From: Proteus alimentorum
GTDB taxonomy: Bacteria > Pseudomonadota > Gammaproteobacteria > Enterobacterales > Enterobacteriaceae
Reading direction: 5' to 3'
Length of the DNA: 64,000 nt
NCBI RefSeq assembly: GCF_002607735.1
Contig: NZ_NBVR01000026.1
Location: forward strand, 186,001-250,000
The notes under the pieces are model-generated. The model did not search any database and had not been told where the DNA came from. It saw only the letters and a list, made by a program, of their open reading frames with translations. This document shows positions 52,837 to 63,427 of the stretch, piece after piece (within the stretch, counting starts at the first letter, position 1; every line of letters begins with the position of its first letter). Both the position numbers and the translations under genes were made by a program.

Positions 52837-54204
52837 ATGACAGGTTTAATCATTGCCGCGCTGGTCACAGCGTTGGTGGTTTATTTACTGGCGCGAGGTT
52901 ATAAACCTCAGCCAGTATTATTACTCGGCGGGTTATTGCTATTGCTCTTAACGGCATCTCTCGACCTTAATCCGTTATTACCAGAAAATAAATCAACGCA
53001 ATTTAAGTATTTTGATATTTTCCAAATCTTTACGGATATTATGAGTTCTCGCCTAGCGGGTCTTGGTTTAACATTAATGGCCATTGCGGGTTTCTCTCGT
53101 TATATGGAACACGTTGGCGCAAGCCGTGCTTTATTCGCTATTTTTGAAAAACCATTAAAAGCGATAAAATCGCCTTACTTATTATTAGTGATTTCATTTC
53201 TAGTTACCCAAATCTTGGTTATTTTTATTCCTAGTCATGCAGGTTTAGGTATGCTGTTAATGGTCACCATGTATCCGATATTAATCCGTTCGGGTATTAG
53301 CCCACTCTCTGCTTTAGCCGTTATTGGATGCTGCCAGTTTATCGACCATGGTCCCGGCTCTGGTAACGTGATTATGGCGGCAAAAACAGCGGATATTGAA
53401 CCTGCCGTCTATTTTGTTCAGCACCAATTACCCATCACTATTCCTATTATTATTGCTGTTGCTATCACTCACTTCTTTATTCAACGCTGGTGGGATAAAC
53501 GTGAAGGATTTGTTTTTGACCCAACAACAATTGATGCCGTAAAAGAAGAAGGTAATAAAATCCCATTATCTTACGCCTTATTACCTGTGATCCCTTTAAT
53601 TCTGATTATCGGCTTCAGCCCTTTATTACACCCTTATATTAAATTAGAAGTCACCACAGCGATGATTATTAGTACTGTGATTGCTCTTCTTTTTGAATAT
53701 GTTCGCTTACGCGATGCAAAAGCGGTAATGAATAGCTTTATGCTGTTCTTTGAAGGGATGGGTAAGCAATTTGTCTTAGTGGTGTCGTTAATTGTATCAG
53801 GTGAGTTCTTTGCGAATGGCTTACTTAAAAGTGGTGCCGTCGATACGCTAATTAGCTCTGCTCAAGATGCCGGTTTTGGTATTGCAGCCATGATCATTGT
53901 TATGAGTGCCATTCTTGCATTAGCGGCCTTTTTAATGGGATCAGGTAATGCAGCATTCTTCTCATTTGCAGCCTTAACACCCAAAATTGCAGCATTCTTA
54001 AAAGTAGATGTGATCACCTTAATTTTACCAATGCAAATAATGACCAGCTTTGGCCGTACTGTTTCACCCATTACTGCCGCTATTGTCGCCATTGCAGGTA
54101 TTGCGAATGTCTCACCTTTCCAAATAGTTAAACGTACCGCTATTCCTATGGCTGTCGCGGCCATTGTGAACCTAGCCATGACGTTCTGGTTTTTATATTC
54201 CTAA
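52837..54204 (+). CDS. DcuC-family C4-dicarboxylate transporter (paralogue)
   Basis: A 455-residue membrane carrier of the DcuC family, a clear but distant paralogue of dcuC at 13555-14916. It keeps the family layout: an N-terminal GLLLLLLTASLDLNPLLP segment, LAGLGLTLMAIAGFSRYMEH, PSHAGLGMLLMVTMYP, MGSGNAAFFSFAALTPK and the end motif TSFGRTVSPITAAIVAIAG. Its start has GGGGAA seven bases before the ATG. Position after the C-S lyase suggests uptake of the pathway substrate or exchange with a C4-dicarboxylate product. Confidence 0.85.
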   Translation: MTGLIIAALVTALVVYLLARGYKPQPVLLLGGLLLLLLTASLDLNPLLPENKSTQFKYFDIFQIFTDIMSSRLAGLGLTLMAIAGFSRYMEHVGASRALFAIFEKPLKAIKSPYLLLVISFLVTQILVIFIPSHAGLGMLLMVTMYPILIRSGISPLSALAVIGCCQFIDHGPGSGNVIMAAKTADIEPAVYFVQHQLPITIPIIIAVAITHFFIQRWWDKREGFVFDPTTIDAVKEEGNKIPLSYALLPVIPLILIIGFSPLLHPYIKLEVTTAMIISTVIALLFEYVRLRDAKAVMNSFMLFFEGMGKQFVLVVSLIVSGEFFANGLLKSGAVDTLISSAQDAGFGIAAMIIVMSAILALAAFLMGSGNAAFFSFAALTPKIAAFLKVDVITLILPMQIMTSFGRTVSPITAAIVAIAGIANVSPFQIVKRTAIPMAVAAIVNLAMTFWFLYS

Positions 54205-54224
54205 TGAAGTTGCGTTACCCCTTT

Positions 54225-54265
54225 CCCTTAAACTCGTTTACTCCTGAGTTTAAGGGATTTTTTCT
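54225..54265 (+). terminator. Terminator after DcuC paralogue
   Basis: Eleven-base perfect stem CCCTTAAACTC / GAGTTTAAGGG (54225-54235, 54246-54256), then ATTTTTTC. Confidence 0.9.
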
Positions 54266-54491
54266 TATCATTGACTGTAAGCTTTGATTGAAATAATTAA
54301 CGTCAACCTTAATGCAACTCAGGCTATTTACAAAAAATAAATAGCCTGTTTATTTATCTCTCCGCCTCTTTTTTTGCCTAAAAAAACAGGCGTTTTAACC
54401 ACGATCATTTGCCGATTAAACCGACTTAGCACTTGTTTCAACTTCATATCTCGATATACTTTTGCGTAACATTCATCTGCAAATGAACATT

Positions 54492-54677
54492 ATGAAAAAA
54501 ATAATTATTGTTATTATCGCGCTACTTGCCTTTGGTTCTATCGGTGGTGTTTTCCTTGCGGGCTTAAATATCTATACACGCTCCACAACACCAATAGAAA
54601 CAGAGCAAACTCAACCTGAAACATCACCTACACAGCAATTTCCAGCTATCCCAGACAGCTCACCTTCTGCTAAATAA
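54492..54677 (+). CDS. Small single-pass membrane protein
   Basis: A 61-residue protein with one hydrophobic N-terminal segment (KKIIIVIIALLAFGSIGG) and a Thr/Pro/Gln-rich hydrophilic tail. It could be a membrane-anchored or secreted small protein. No lipobox Cys. Starts at 54483 (three codons earlier) are possible; the ribosome site is weak in both cases. It precedes sseA by 13 bases and is likely in the same transcript. I do not recognise the family. Confidence 0.55.
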   Translation: MKKIIIVIIALLAFGSIGGVFLAGLNIYTRSTTPIETEQTQPETSPTQQFPAIPDSSPSAK

Positions 54678-54690
54678 ATGAGGTCGCACC

Positions 54691-55533
54691 GTGGAATACG
54701 ATTACTTTGTTACTCCCCAATGGTTATTTGAACATCAAAATAACGCTGATCTTGTGATCCTTGATGTAAGTGCACCAATGCCAACTCAACACATTGATTA
54801 TCAATCGCTTTATTTTGAACGTCATATTCCACATGCCCACTTTTTTGATCTTGATGAAGTCGCAGATAAAACCACCTCATTACCCCATATGCTGCCTTCT
54901 GATGCACTATTTTCAGAAACACTGACACAATTGGGTATCTCTAATACCACGACAGTCATTCTTTACGATCAAGGTAATTTATTCTCGGCACCAAGAGGTT
55001 GGTGGACATTAACAACACTCGGTTGTCGTAATGTGCGTATTCTTGCGGGTGGTTTACACGCATGGGTTGAAGCTGGGTTTGAGACGGAACAAGGTGAGGC
55101 AATAAAAGTACCAACACAAACGCCTTTTATTGTTGAACGTCATGCTCAACGTTACGCCAATAAACAGCAACTTATTGATAATTTAGAGACTAAACAAAAA
55201 CAGATGATTGATGCTCGCTCCGCTGATCGTTTTTATGGCAGAGCACCTGAGCCTCGCCCAGGCTTACGCAGTGGACATATTCCCGACAGTAAAAACGTTC
55301 CGTGGAATGAACTCGTGACTAATGGGCAACTGAAAAGCAACGCTGAGCTAAAGCAAATTTTTGAACACGCGGGTATTGATTTATCACAACCGATTATTGT
55401 CACTTGCGGCTCGGGTATGACAGCAGCAATTTTATTTTTAGCGCTAACCGTCTTGGGTTGCCAATCTATTGCACTTTATGACGGCTCTTGGGCGCAATGG
55501 GGTGCTGAAAGTGCCCTTCCTTGTGAATGCTAG
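54691..55533 (+). CDS. sseA: 3-mercaptopyruvate sulfurtransferase
   Basis: A 280-residue tandem rhodanese, the size of E. coli SseA (281). N-terminal domain: VTPQWLFEHQNNADLVILDV, GNLFSAPRGWWTL. C-terminal domain: IDARSADRFYGRAPEPRPGLRSG (split), GHIPDSKNVPWNEL and the active-site loop CGSGMTAA with the catalytic Cys near residue 239. It transfers sulfur from 3-mercaptopyruvate to thiols or cyanide. Translation starts at GTG 54691, seven bases after GAGG. Confidence 0.92.
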   Translation: MEYDYFVTPQWLFEHQNNADLVILDVSAPMPTQHIDYQSLYFERHIPHAHFFDLDEVADKTTSLPHMLPSDALFSETLTQLGISNTTTVILYDQGNLFSAPRGWWTLTTLGCRNVRILAGGLHAWVEAGFETEQGEAIKVPTQTPFIVERHAQRYANKQQLIDNLETKQKQMIDARSADRFYGRAPEPRPGLRSGHIPDSKNVPWNELVTNGQLKSNAELKQIFEHAGIDLSQPIIVTCGSGMTAAILFLALTVLGCQSIALYDGSWAQWGAESALPCEC

Positions 55534-55558
55534 TTTGACCTGTTTTACCTAAGAAAAG

Positions 55559-55583
55559 TAAACCCGCATTATGCGGGTTTATT
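55559..55583. terminator. Terminator between sseA and yeaQ
   Basis: Ten-base perfect stem TAAACCCGCA / TGCGGGTTTA (55559-55568, 55572-55581), loop TTA. Usable from both sides. Confidence 0.8.
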
Positions 55584-55609
55584 ATCAATCTTTATTCGGT
55601 GTGTAGGTA

Positions 55610-55858
55610 TTAACTGGCAAATACCTTTGCAAGATAGAGCACCACAATGGCACCGATGACGGCAACAACAAAGCTACCAAAGTTAAAGCCATCCACTTTG
55701 CCTTTACCAAAAAAGCTACTAATTGCACCACCAACAACCGCACCCACAATCCCCAAAATACAAGTCCATATCAGACCAATATCATAAGAGCCTGGCATTA
55801 AGAATTTTGCCAAAATACCGGCGATCAAACCAAAGATGATCCAAGCCAGAATTCCCAT
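55610..55858 (-). CDS. yeaQ: GlsB/YeaQ/YmgE-family small membrane protein
   Basis: An 82-residue membrane protein of the transglycosylase-associated (GlsB/YeaQ/YmgE) family, the same length as E. coli YeaQ. Three membrane segments; the conserved WIIFGLIAGILAKFLMPG and GKVDGFNFGSFVVAVIGAI are plain. Function unknown, often stress-induced. ATG 55858 is fixed by AGGAGG five bases upstream; the frame runs seven codons further. Confidence 0.93.
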   Translation of the reverse strand: MGILAWIIFGLIAGILAKFLMPGSYDIGLIWTCILGIVGAVVGGAISSFFGKGKVDGFNFGSFVVAVIGAIVVLYLAKVFAS

Positions 55859-56006
55859 ATATCCTCCTAAAATAGTCATGATATAAACAATATACCTAAA
55901 AATGTCACTTATTGCGTGTAAGTCGAAATAGTTATTTTTTCCAATTATTGGCGATAATTGACATTATATTTAAGATAAATAGAGAGATTGTTACTTAATA
56001 AACAAA

Positions 56007-56038
56007 AAAAATAGCACTGATTAATTAGCGCTATTTTT
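56007..56038 (-). terminator. Terminator after dusC
   Basis: Nine-base stem AAAAATAGC / GCTATTTTT (56007-56015, 56030-56038), A-run on the plus strand giving the U-tract for the minus strand. Confidence 0.6.
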
Positions 56039-56061
56039 ATCGAATAAGATTATGTTTAAGA

Positions 56062-56994
56062 CTACAGCGCCTCTATTGCAACTGCAATTTCTGGCGACGT
56101 TTTTAATGTTCTGATTTGCCTAAATAATTCATCTGCCTCTGGGTACTCTTTGCGTAAATAGCTAAACCACTGCTTAATACGTGATGCATGATAAATCGTT
56201 GTATCGCCGCGCTTTTCTAAACGAACATAGCGCTTTAATAATTCAATAACTTCTTGCCAAGGCATTCTCGTTTCTATGCCTTTTACAACACGGCTTAAGT
56301 TAGGGGTATTCATTGCACCACGACCAATCATTATCGCATCGCAACCTGTTGTGGCTAAGCAGGCTAAGGCATCTTCACGGTTCCAAATTTCACCATTAGC
56401 AATCACAGGGATTGAAAGCCTTTGACGAATATCACCAATCGCCTGCCAATTAATTTTTTCGGCATTATAGCCATCTTCTTTTGTTCTGCCATGTATGGTG
56501 ATTTCTGTAGCGCCACCTTGCACCACAGCATCTGCAATTTCATGGCTATACGCAGAAGAATCCCAGCCTAGTCTCACTTTAACAGATACAGGCAACGCCA
56601 AAGGCACCGCGTCACGCATTGCTTTTGTTGCTTGATAAATCGTTTCTGGTTGTTTTAGAAGTGAAGCTCCACCGCCACTACCATTGACGGTTTTTGAAGG
56701 GCAACCACAGTTTAAATCAACGCCCCAAGAGCCTAAAGAAACCGCTCTAAAGGCATTCTCAGCCAACCATTGTGGATGTTGTCCTAATAATTGCACTCGT
56801 ACCAGTGTTCCACTTTTAGTGCGGCTTTCTGTCTGCAATTCAGGACATAAGCGATAAAATGCTTTCGTTGGCAGTAATGCATCTACAACTCGTACAAATT
56901 CTGTAATACAGAGATCGTAATCGTTAATCGAAGTAAGTAATTCTCTCACAAGGGGGTCTAAAACCCCCTCCATTGGCGCTAATAGAACTCGCAC
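56062..56994 (-). CDS. dusC: tRNA-dihydrouridine(16) synthase
   Basis: A 310-residue FMN enzyme (E. coli DusC 315) reducing uridine 16 of tRNA. It opens with [20 protein letters not shown]; the catalytic Cys is in [20 protein letters not shown] (near residue 98). FMN contacts are [25 protein letters not shown] and [11 protein letters not shown]. The C-terminal helical recognition domain begins near 245. It lies nine bases downstream of rhlE on the same strand and is likely cotranscribed. Confidence 0.95.
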   Translation of the reverse strand: MRVLLAPMEGVLDPLVRELLTSINDYDLCITEFVRVVDALLPTKAFYRLCPELQTESRTKSGTLVRVQLLGQHPQWLAENAFRAVSLGSWGVDLNCGCPSKTVNGSGGGASLLKQPETIYQATKAMRDAVPLALPVSVKVRLGWDSSAYSHEIADAVVQGGATEITIHGRTKEDGYNAEKINWQAIGDIRQRLSIPVIANGEIWNREDALACLATTGCDAIMIGRGAMNTPNLSRVVKGIETRMPWQEVIELLKRYVRLEKRGDTTIYHASRIKQWFSYLRKEYPEADELFRQIRTLKTSPEIAVAIEAL

Positions 56995-57003
56995 TTTTTA
57001 ACC

Positions 57004-58419
57004 TCAAAACTCTTTTCTAGCTTTTGACCAAGGGCTTTGATTATCACTACCTTCATCACTTTTACGTGAACGGCGAGGCCCTAATTTTCCGGTACGAGAA
57101 CCCTCTTTATTACGGTAATTTTCTTTGTTTTTATTACGTCCAGATTCTTTACCGTCGCTATCGCCGTCTTTACGACTATTATTGCGATTATCTTTACCGC
57201 GAATATCTGCACGACCACCACTTCTACGTGGTGCATTATTCTTCGGTTTTTTATGTAAAGGAGCCGCTTTAATTGAAGGATCAGGATCGTAACCTTCTAA
57301 TGCTAAACGTGGAATTTCGCGTTTTAATAAACGTTCAATATCAGCTAATAAACCATGTTCATCAACACAAACAAGCGAAATAGCCTTACCCGTTGCAGCA
57401 GCACGACCCGTTCTACCAATACGGTGAACATAATCTTCTGCCACTTGTGGTAATTCAAAATTGACCACATAAGGCAGTTGGTCGATATCAAGACCACGAG
57501 CGGCAATATCTGTTGCGACTAACGCTTTTAATTTGCCATCTTTAAAGTCAGCTAAAGCTCGCGTTCTTGCACCTTGGCTTTTATTACCGTGAATAGCGGC
57601 TGATTTAATCCCATCTGCATTTAAATGTTCAGCAAGTTTATTTGCACCATGTTTAGTACGCGTAAAAATCAACACTTGTGGCCAATTTTCTAAACCAATT
57701 AAATGTGATAACAGTTCAGTTTTACGCTTTTTATCCACTAAATGTACATATTGATCAACAGATTCAGCAGCTGAGTTTTTGGGTGCAACGGAAATACTTA
57801 CCGGATCATTTAACAGCGAATTGGCAAGACCGGTGATCTCTTTAGAGAACGTCGCTGAAAACAGTAAGTTTTGACGTTTTTTCGGTAATTTACTAATCAC
57901 TCGGCGAATATCGTGGATAAAGCCCATATCTAACATACGGTCAGCTTCATCAAGCACTAAAACTTCAACACGAGAAAGATCAACCGCATTTTGGTGTTCA
58001 AGATCGAGTAAACGTCCCGGTGTTGCAATCAGTACATCAACACCACCACGTAACTTCATCATTTGTGGATTAATACTCACACCACCAAAAACGACTAACG
58101 AACGAATAGGAATATAACGACTATACGCTTTTACGTTTTCAGCAATTTGAGCCGCAAGCTCGCGCGTTGGCGTCAAAATCAACGCTTTAACGGGTTGACG
58201 GCCTTTTATTTTTGCTGCTGATTGAGATAACTTTTCCAATATTGGTAATGTAAAAGCAGCTGTTTTGCCTGTGCCTGTTTGCGCACTTGCTAATACATCT
58301 TTACCCGCCAAAATCGGCTCAATCGCCTGCTGTTGAATAGGGGTTGGGGTTTTATACCCTTGTTCATCAATAGCGCGGAGAAGCGCCTCACTTAAACCAA
58401 GCGATGTAAAATCGGTCAA
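57004..58419 (-). CDS. rhlE: DEAD-box RNA helicase RhlE
   Basis: A 471-residue RNA helicase acting in ribosome and RNA metabolism. Motifs: Q motif region [17 protein letters not shown], Walker [32 protein letters not shown], the SAT motif [19 protein letters not shown] and [10 protein letters not shown]. The tail after about residue 375 is basic and low in complexity (Arg, Asn, Lys, Gly, Ser), typical for RhlE RNA-binding tails. Divergent from cecR as in E. coli. Confidence 0.95.
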   Translation of the reverse strand: MTDFTSLGLSEALLRAIDEQGYKTPTPIQQQAIEPILAGKDVLASAQTGTGKTAAFTLPILEKLSQSAAKIKGRQPVKALILTPTRELAAQIAENVKAYSRYIPIRSLVVFGGVSINPQMMKLRGGVDVLIATPGRLLDLEHQNAVDLSRVEVLVLDEADRMLDMGFIHDIRRVISKLPKKRQNLLFSATFSKEITGLANSLLNDPVSISVAPKNSAAESVDQYVHLVDKKRKTELLSHLIGLENWPQVLIFTRTKHGANKLAEHLNADGIKSAAIHGNKSQGARTRALADFKDGKLKALVATDIAARGLDIDQLPYVVNFELPQVAEDYVHRIGRTGRAAATGKAISLVCVDEHGLLADIERLLKREIPRLALEGYDPDPSIKAAPLHKKPKNNAPRRSGGRADIRGKDNRNNSRKDGDSDGKESGRNKNKENYRNKEGSRTGKLGPRRSRKSDEGSDNQSPWSKARKEF

Positions 58420-58791
58420 AACAGTAGTCTCCTACAACCAGAACGTATAACACGGTGATTGAAATTAAAAATGACGGGCTTTCATACTGTCAATCTATAG
58501 GTATTATTACGCTATAGATACTATCATTTCTCGATATAGACAGTGATGAAAGAGAATGAACCTTGTTAGGTTAACCTAATAACCCCTATTCTAACAGTTT
58601 TTGCTATATTCAGAATACAAAAATAATTTTCGATAATAGATTGTGCTTTTTTATTACACATCACCTTTATTCGATTATTTATCACAAATTTTTCCTATTG
58701 TTCAATATCATCTAATATAATACGCCTTGTTATCGCTGTTTTTAATATCATTGGTTTTGTTACATTTTACTTAAGTGAGGTATCTTCTATT
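58420..58791. other. Divergent control region rhlE / cecR
   Basis: 372 bases. It contains ATCTATAG / CTATAGAT (58493-58500, 58512-58519) and a 14-base perfect palindrome TTAGGTTAACCTAA at 58566-58579. Either could be the operator of the TetR-type CecR, which in E. coli controls both rhlE and ybhGFSR. Confidence 0.55.
58566..58579. promoter_or_regulatory. 14-base perfect palindrome, candidate CecR operator
   Basis: TTAGGTTAACCTAA, midway between rhlE and cecR. The call rests on symmetry and position. Confidence 0.4.
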
Positions 58792-59490
58792 ATGTCCGAC
58801 ATCCAACAGAAGACGACGCGCGGTGAACTAGCAAAACGACAATTATTGAAAGCGGCATGTGAGATCTTTGGTAAAAATGGGCCAGATGCCGCCACAACAC
58901 GCCAAATTGCACAAGCTGCTCAACAAAATATTGCCGCTATCGCTTATTATTTTGGTTCGAAAGAAGGGTTATATCTCGCCGTTGCACAACATATTGCAGA
59001 TCTTATTCGCCTTGATTTTGAACCGACAGTGGTCATTATTGACGAATTTCTTGAACGGCCTAATCCTGCAGAACATCTCCCATTACTGCAAACGCTTATT
59101 ACAGACAGCTTTTTACAATATGCTCGCCTTGTGCTTGATAAAGAAAATATTCATCTTAGTCGCATTATGGCAAGAGAACAGCTTGTCCCAACCGAAGCAT
59201 ATTCTTTGATCCACCAGCAAGCGTTATCGCCTCTTTTAATGCGTGTAAACAAGCTATTAGCTATCTATATTGGTTTAGATGCCGCACTGCCTACAACCAT
59301 GTTACATACTCACGCTATATTAGGGGAAGTGTTATCATTTCGTTTAGTTAGGGAAACTATCCTAAGACAAACTGGATGGGATAGAATTGGTAAAAATGAG
59401 TATCAGATTATCTCCAACACCTTAAAAACGCATATTGATTTATTACTCAACGGATTAAGAGAGATTTACACTAACACCCATCACGCATAG
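58792..59490 (+). CDS. cecR: TetR-family regulator CecR
   Basis: A 232-residue TetR regulator (E. coli CecR/YbiH 223). The N-terminal helix-turn-helix spans [20 protein letters not shown], then [18 protein letters not shown]; the rest is a helical ligand-binding domain. In E. coli CecR controls rhlE and the ybhGFSR efflux operon and affects sensitivity to cefoperazone and chloramphenicol. Here it is first gene of the same order, 11 bases before ybhG. Confidence 0.92.
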   Translation: MSDIQQKTTRGELAKRQLLKAACEIFGKNGPDAATTRQIAQAAQQNIAAIAYYFGSKEGLYLAVAQHIADLIRLDFEPTVVIIDEFLERPNPAEHLPLLQTLITDSFLQYARLVLDKENIHLSRIMAREQLVPTEAYSLIHQQALSPLLMRVNKLLAIYIGLDAALPTTMLHTHAILGEVLSFRLVRETILRQTGWDRIGKNEYQIISNTLKTHIDLLLNGLREIYTNTHHA

Positions 59491-59501
59491 ATAGAGTTAT
59501 T

Positions 59502-60488
59502 ATGAAAACTAAAAAAGTCAGTTTGTTTATTATCTTAATGATTATTATCGGTATTATTGCAGGTATCTATTATTATGAAGAAAACAAAGAGTCTGAATTA
59601 GTACTCTATGGCAATGTCGATATACGTACAGTCAACCTTAGTTTTCGTGTTGCAGGAAGATTAGAGTCATTACAAGTGGATGAAGGTGCTCCTGTCCAAA
59701 AAGGGCAACTACTAGGCAAGCTTGATGATGCACCCTATCGCAATGCGCTAAATAAAGCGTATGGTGAGCGTGATAGTGCAATTGCTTCGCTAGCTTTAAT
59801 GGAAGCGGGATATCGCACTGAAGAAATCGCGCAAGCTCAATCTGATGTGTCATTAAAGCAAGCCGCTTGGCAATACGCGGATAACTTTTATAAACGCCAG
59901 CAAGATCTTGCTAACCGAAAAGTCATTTCAGCCAATGATTTAGATAGCGCAAGAAATAATCGCAATCAAGCGGCAGCAGCCTTAAAAGCAGCGCAAGATA
60001 AGCTAAATCAGTATCAAAATGGTTATCGAAAAGAAGACATTGATGCGGCGAAAGGACAAGTTATGCAAGCTAAAGCTGCCGTTGCACAAGCTGAATTAAA
60101 CCTCCAGGACACGCAATTAATCTCTCCATCACAAGGTACTGTGCTAACTCGAGCAGTGGAACCCGGTACGATGTTATCTGCTGGAAGCCCTGTATTTACG
60201 GTGTCATTAACTAACCCCGTTTGGGTCAGAGCTTATATCAGTGAAACTCACTTAAGCGAAGCGGTTCCTAATCGAGAAGTTTATCTATACACCGATGGAC
60301 GTAAAGATAAGCCTTATCACGGTACAATTGGTTTTGTTTCACCAACAGCTGAATTTACCCCAAAAAGTGTTGAAACACCGGAGTTAAGAACGGATTTAGT
60401 TTATCGCCTCAGAGTGGTTGTGACGGATGCCGATGATGCATTGCGCCAAGGTATGCCTGTCACCTTAAAATTTGCCTCCTCTCATTAA
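59502..60488 (+). CDS. ybhG: HlyD-type membrane-fusion protein YbhG
   Basis: A 328-residue periplasmic adaptor (E. coli YbhG 332). One N-terminal membrane segment ([18 protein letters not shown]), a biotinyl-lipoyl half-motif [19 protein letters not shown], then a coiled-coil hairpin (about 80-205; Ala/Gln/Lys-rich), and the second half [20 protein letters not shown]. It connects the YbhFSR ABC transporter to an outer-membrane channel. The end lies 13 bases before ybhF. Confidence 0.92.
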   Translation: MKTKKVSLFIILMIIIGIIAGIYYYEENKESELVLYGNVDIRTVNLSFRVAGRLESLQVDEGAPVQKGQLLGKLDDAPYRNALNKAYGERDSAIASLALMEAGYRTEEIAQAQSDVSLKQAAWQYADNFYKRQQDLANRKVISANDLDSARNNRNQAAAALKAAQDKLNQYQNGYRKEDIDAAKGQVMQAKAAVAQAELNLQDTQLISPSQGTVLTRAVEPGTMLSAGSPVFTVSLTNPVWVRAYISETHLSEAVPNREVYLYTDGRKDKPYHGTIGFVSPTAEFTPKSVETPELRTDLVYRLRVVVTDADDALRQGMPVTLKFASSH

Positions 60489-60501
60489 GTGTGGGGGCAA
60501 A

Positions 60502-62271
60502 ATGGAACACACTGATTACACTATCGAACTTCAAGGTGTTGAGAAACGCTTTACAGGGCTGGAAAGCCCCGCGGTTTCGTCATTAACAGCCACCATCACC
60601 GGTGGCTCTGTAACAGGGTTAGTTGGCCCTGATGGTGCAGGCAAAACAACCTTAATTCGGATGCTTGCAGGTTTATTAAAACCTGACGCCGGTGATATTC
60701 GTATTTTAGGCATGGATCCGCAACAACAGAGTGTCGATGTCAGAGCTATTCTTGGCTATATGCCACAAAAATTTGGGCTCTATGAAGATTTAACGGTATT
60801 AGAAAACCTCAATCTTTATGCTGATTTAAAAAATGTCGTGGGTGAAGAGCGTAAAAGAATTTATCAACAACTGCTGACATTTACTGATCTCACTCGCTTT
60901 ACATCTCGCCTTGCAGGTAATCTGTCTGGGGGCATGAAACAAAAGCTTGGGCTGGCTTGTACTTTATTAGGTCGTCCTAAAGTTCTGCTTCTTGACGAGC
61001 CAGGTGTGGGTGTCGATCCCATTGCACGCCGTGAGCTTTGGCAAATGGTGCATACTTTAGCCAGCGATGGCATGTTGATACTGTGGAGCACCTCTTATCT
61101 TGATGAAGCAGAACAATGTAAAAACATTCTGTTACTTAACAAAGGTGAGCTACTTTATAGTGGCATTCCTCAAGATTTAACTGCAAAAATGACAGGCCGC
61201 TCTTTTCTACTTAATGTTGAAGGTCATCAGCGCAGAAAAGTATTGCAACAGGCAATTATTCAGCCTCAGGTCACTGATGGCGTTATTCAAGGGCAATCCG
61301 TTCGTTTGATCCTGAAAAAACAGAGTAATCAAACTGAATTACTGAATGCTTTAGGTAAACCTGATGCAAAGCTTATTCCTGCTACACCTCGCTTTGAAGA
61401 TGCTTTTATAGATTTATTAGGCGGCGGCCCTTCTCATAAATCTGAATTAGCTGAAATTATGCCTCAAATTCCTCCCGCACCTAATGAAACCGTGATTGAA
61501 GCACAGCAACTAACCAAAATGTTTGGTCAATTTGCGGCAACTGATCACGTTAATTTTCAAGTTAAACGAGGTGAAATTTTTGGGTTATTGGGGCCTAATG
61601 GTGCAGGTAAATCAACAACCTTTAAAATGATGTGTGGTTTATTAGTTCCCACCAGCGGTAAAGCCCTTGTGCTAGGTATGGACTTGAAAGAAAGCTCTGG
61701 TAAAGCACGCCAACATTTGGGTTATATGGCACAAAAGTTCTCACTTTATGGCAACCTTAAAGTGGGGCAAAACTTAAAATTCTTCTCTGGTGTTTATGGC
61801 TTACACGGCAAACAACAGCGCGATAAAATCAACGATATGATCACAGCCTTTGGTTTACAGCCAATGGTTAATCAAATCACTGAAACCTTACCTTTAGGTT
61901 ATAAACAGCGCCTTGCCCTTGCGTGTTCATTAATGCACGAGCCTGATATTCTCTTTTTAGATGAACCCACATCAGGGGTTGATCCTTTAACGCGAAGAGA
62001 ATTTTGGCTACATATTAATGGCATGGTTGATAAAGGAGTGACCGTGATGGTTACCACTCACTTTATGGATGAGGCTGAATATTGTGATCGCATTGGTTTG
62101 GTTTATCGAGGAAAAATCATTGCAGCTGGAGAGCCTGATTCGCTTAAAAAAATGGTTGCCAGTGACGATAATCCAACCCCTTCAATGGAAGATGCCTTTA
62201 TTGGTTTAGTGCTGGATTACGATAAAAAACTTGAAAGTGAAAATGATAAAGGGAGCGAAAAACATGCCTAA
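60502..62271 (+). CDS. ybhF: Duplicated ABC transporter ATPase YbhF
   Basis: A 589-residue protein with two ABC ATPase domains in tandem (about 5-235 and 335-560). Domain 1: [41 protein letters not shown]. Domain 2: [41 protein letters not shown]. The second signature is LPLGYKQ in place of LSGGQ, as in E. coli YbhF. ATG 60502 has GGGGG upstream. It overlaps ybhS by eight bases. Confidence 0.93.
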   Translation: MEHTDYTIELQGVEKRFTGLESPAVSSLTATITGGSVTGLVGPDGAGKTTLIRMLAGLLKPDAGDIRILGMDPQQQSVDVRAILGYMPQKFGLYEDLTVLENLNLYADLKNVVGEERKRIYQQLLTFTDLTRFTSRLAGNLSGGMKQKLGLACTLLGRPKVLLLDEPGVGVDPIARRELWQMVHTLASDGMLILWSTSYLDEAEQCKNILLLNKGELLYSGIPQDLTAKMTGRSFLLNVEGHQRRKVLQQAIIQPQVTDGVIQGQSVRLILKKQSNQTELLNALGKPDAKLIPATPRFEDAFIDLLGGGPSHKSELAEIMPQIPPAPNETVIEAQQLTKMFGQFAATDHVNFQVKRGEIFGLLGPNGAGKSTTFKMMCGLLVPTSGKALVLGMDLKESSGKARQHLGYMAQKFSLYGNLKVGQNLKFFSGVYGLHGKQQRDKINDMITAFGLQPMVNQITETLPLGYKQRLALACSLMHEPDILFLDEPTSGVDPLTRREFWLHINGMVDKGVTVMVTTHFMDEAEYCDRIGLVYRGKIIAAGEPDSLKKMVASDDNPTPSMEDAFIGLVLDYDKKLESENDKGSEKHA

Positions 62272-63415
62272 TTCAGCTCAATCATCTCATGCTCGCTTTT
62301 CTTGGCGACGTTTATACGCACTGTGTTTAAAAGAAACCAAACAAATTACGCGTGATCCCAGTAGTGCCCTCATTGCTATTGTTATCCCACTTACTTTGCT
62401 GTTTATTTTTGGGTATGGCATTAATTTAGACTCAAGCAAATTGAATATTGGTATTTTAACTAATCAACAAAGCCAACCCGCGCAAGAGCTTGTTTACACC
62501 TTCACGAATTCACCCTATATCAATGCAACTATTAGCGATAATCGACAATTATTAATCGATAAAATGCAGGCGGGGCAAATTCGTGGCATTGTGGTTATTC
62601 CTGTTAATTTTGCTGAATTACTGGTTCGCCAAGATACTATAGCCCCCATTCAAGTGATCACCGATGGCAGTGAGCCCAATACCGCAAACTTTGTACAAGC
62701 TTATAGTAAGGGGGTTTGGCAAATTTGGTTGCAGCAACAAGCCATCAGTAAGGGGATTGATACTACGCCATTAATTGAAATAGAGCCTCGTTATTGGTTT
62801 AATCCTGCAGCAATGAGTCAGCACTATATTATTCCGGGTGCTGTCACGATTATTATTACGGTAGTTGGCGCTATTCTTACCTCGTTAGTGATTGCTCGCG
62901 AATGGGAAAGAGGCACGATGGAAGCCCTACTTTCTACTCAGATCACACGCACAGAACTCTTACTTTCAAAGCTTATTCCTTACCAAGTGTTAGGTAGTTT
63001 TGTCATGGTGTTATGTATGGTAGTCACTGTATTTGTGCTTGGCGTGCCTTATCGAGGATCGTTGTGGATTTTAGGCGGGATCACCTCGCTCTTTTTAGCG
63101 ACTGCTTTAGGTATGGGGTTGCTTATTTCCACGCTAACACGTAATCAATTTAATGCCGCGATGATTTCATTAAATGCAGCATTTTTGCCTGCAATTATGT
63201 TATCAGGCTTTGTTTTTGAAATTGACAGCATGCCGTTTTTTATTCAAATCGTGACTTACTTTATTCCAGCTCGTTATTTTGTAAGTAGTTTGCAAACGCT
63301 ATTTTTAGCTGGCGATATTCCGTTGATATTAATGCTAGATATGTGGCTATTAATCGTATCGGCGATATTTTTTATTGGATTAACGGCGTTAGCAACACGT
63401 CGTCGATTAGATTAA
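62264..63415 (+). CDS. ybhS: ABC-2 type permease YbhS
   Basis: A 383-residue membrane permease (E. coli YbhS 377). The start is typical ([20 protein letters not shown], then [20 protein letters not shown]); a large periplasmic domain lies between the first segment and the C-terminal bundle, which has [20 protein letters not shown] and [23 protein letters not shown] 62264 follows GGGAGCG and overlaps ybhF. Forms the membrane channel with YbhR. Confidence 0.93.
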   Translation: MPNSAQSSHARFSWRRLYALCLKETKQITRDPSSALIAIVIPLTLLFIFGYGINLDSSKLNIGILTNQQSQPAQELVYTFTNSPYINATISDNRQLLIDKMQAGQIRGIVVIPVNFAELLVRQDTIAPIQVITDGSEPNTANFVQAYSKGVWQIWLQQQAISKGIDTTPLIEIEPRYWFNPAAMSQHYIIPGAVTIIITVVGAILTSLVIAREWERGTMEALLSTQITRTELLLSKLIPYQVLGSFVMVLCMVVTVFVLGVPYRGSLWILGGITSLFLATALGMGLLISTLTRNQFNAAMISLNAAFLPAIMLSGFVFEIDSMPFFIQIVTYFIPARYFVSSLQTLFLAGDIPLILMLDMWLLIVSAIFFIGLTALATRRRLD

Positions 63416-63427
63416 AGGGAGAGCTTT

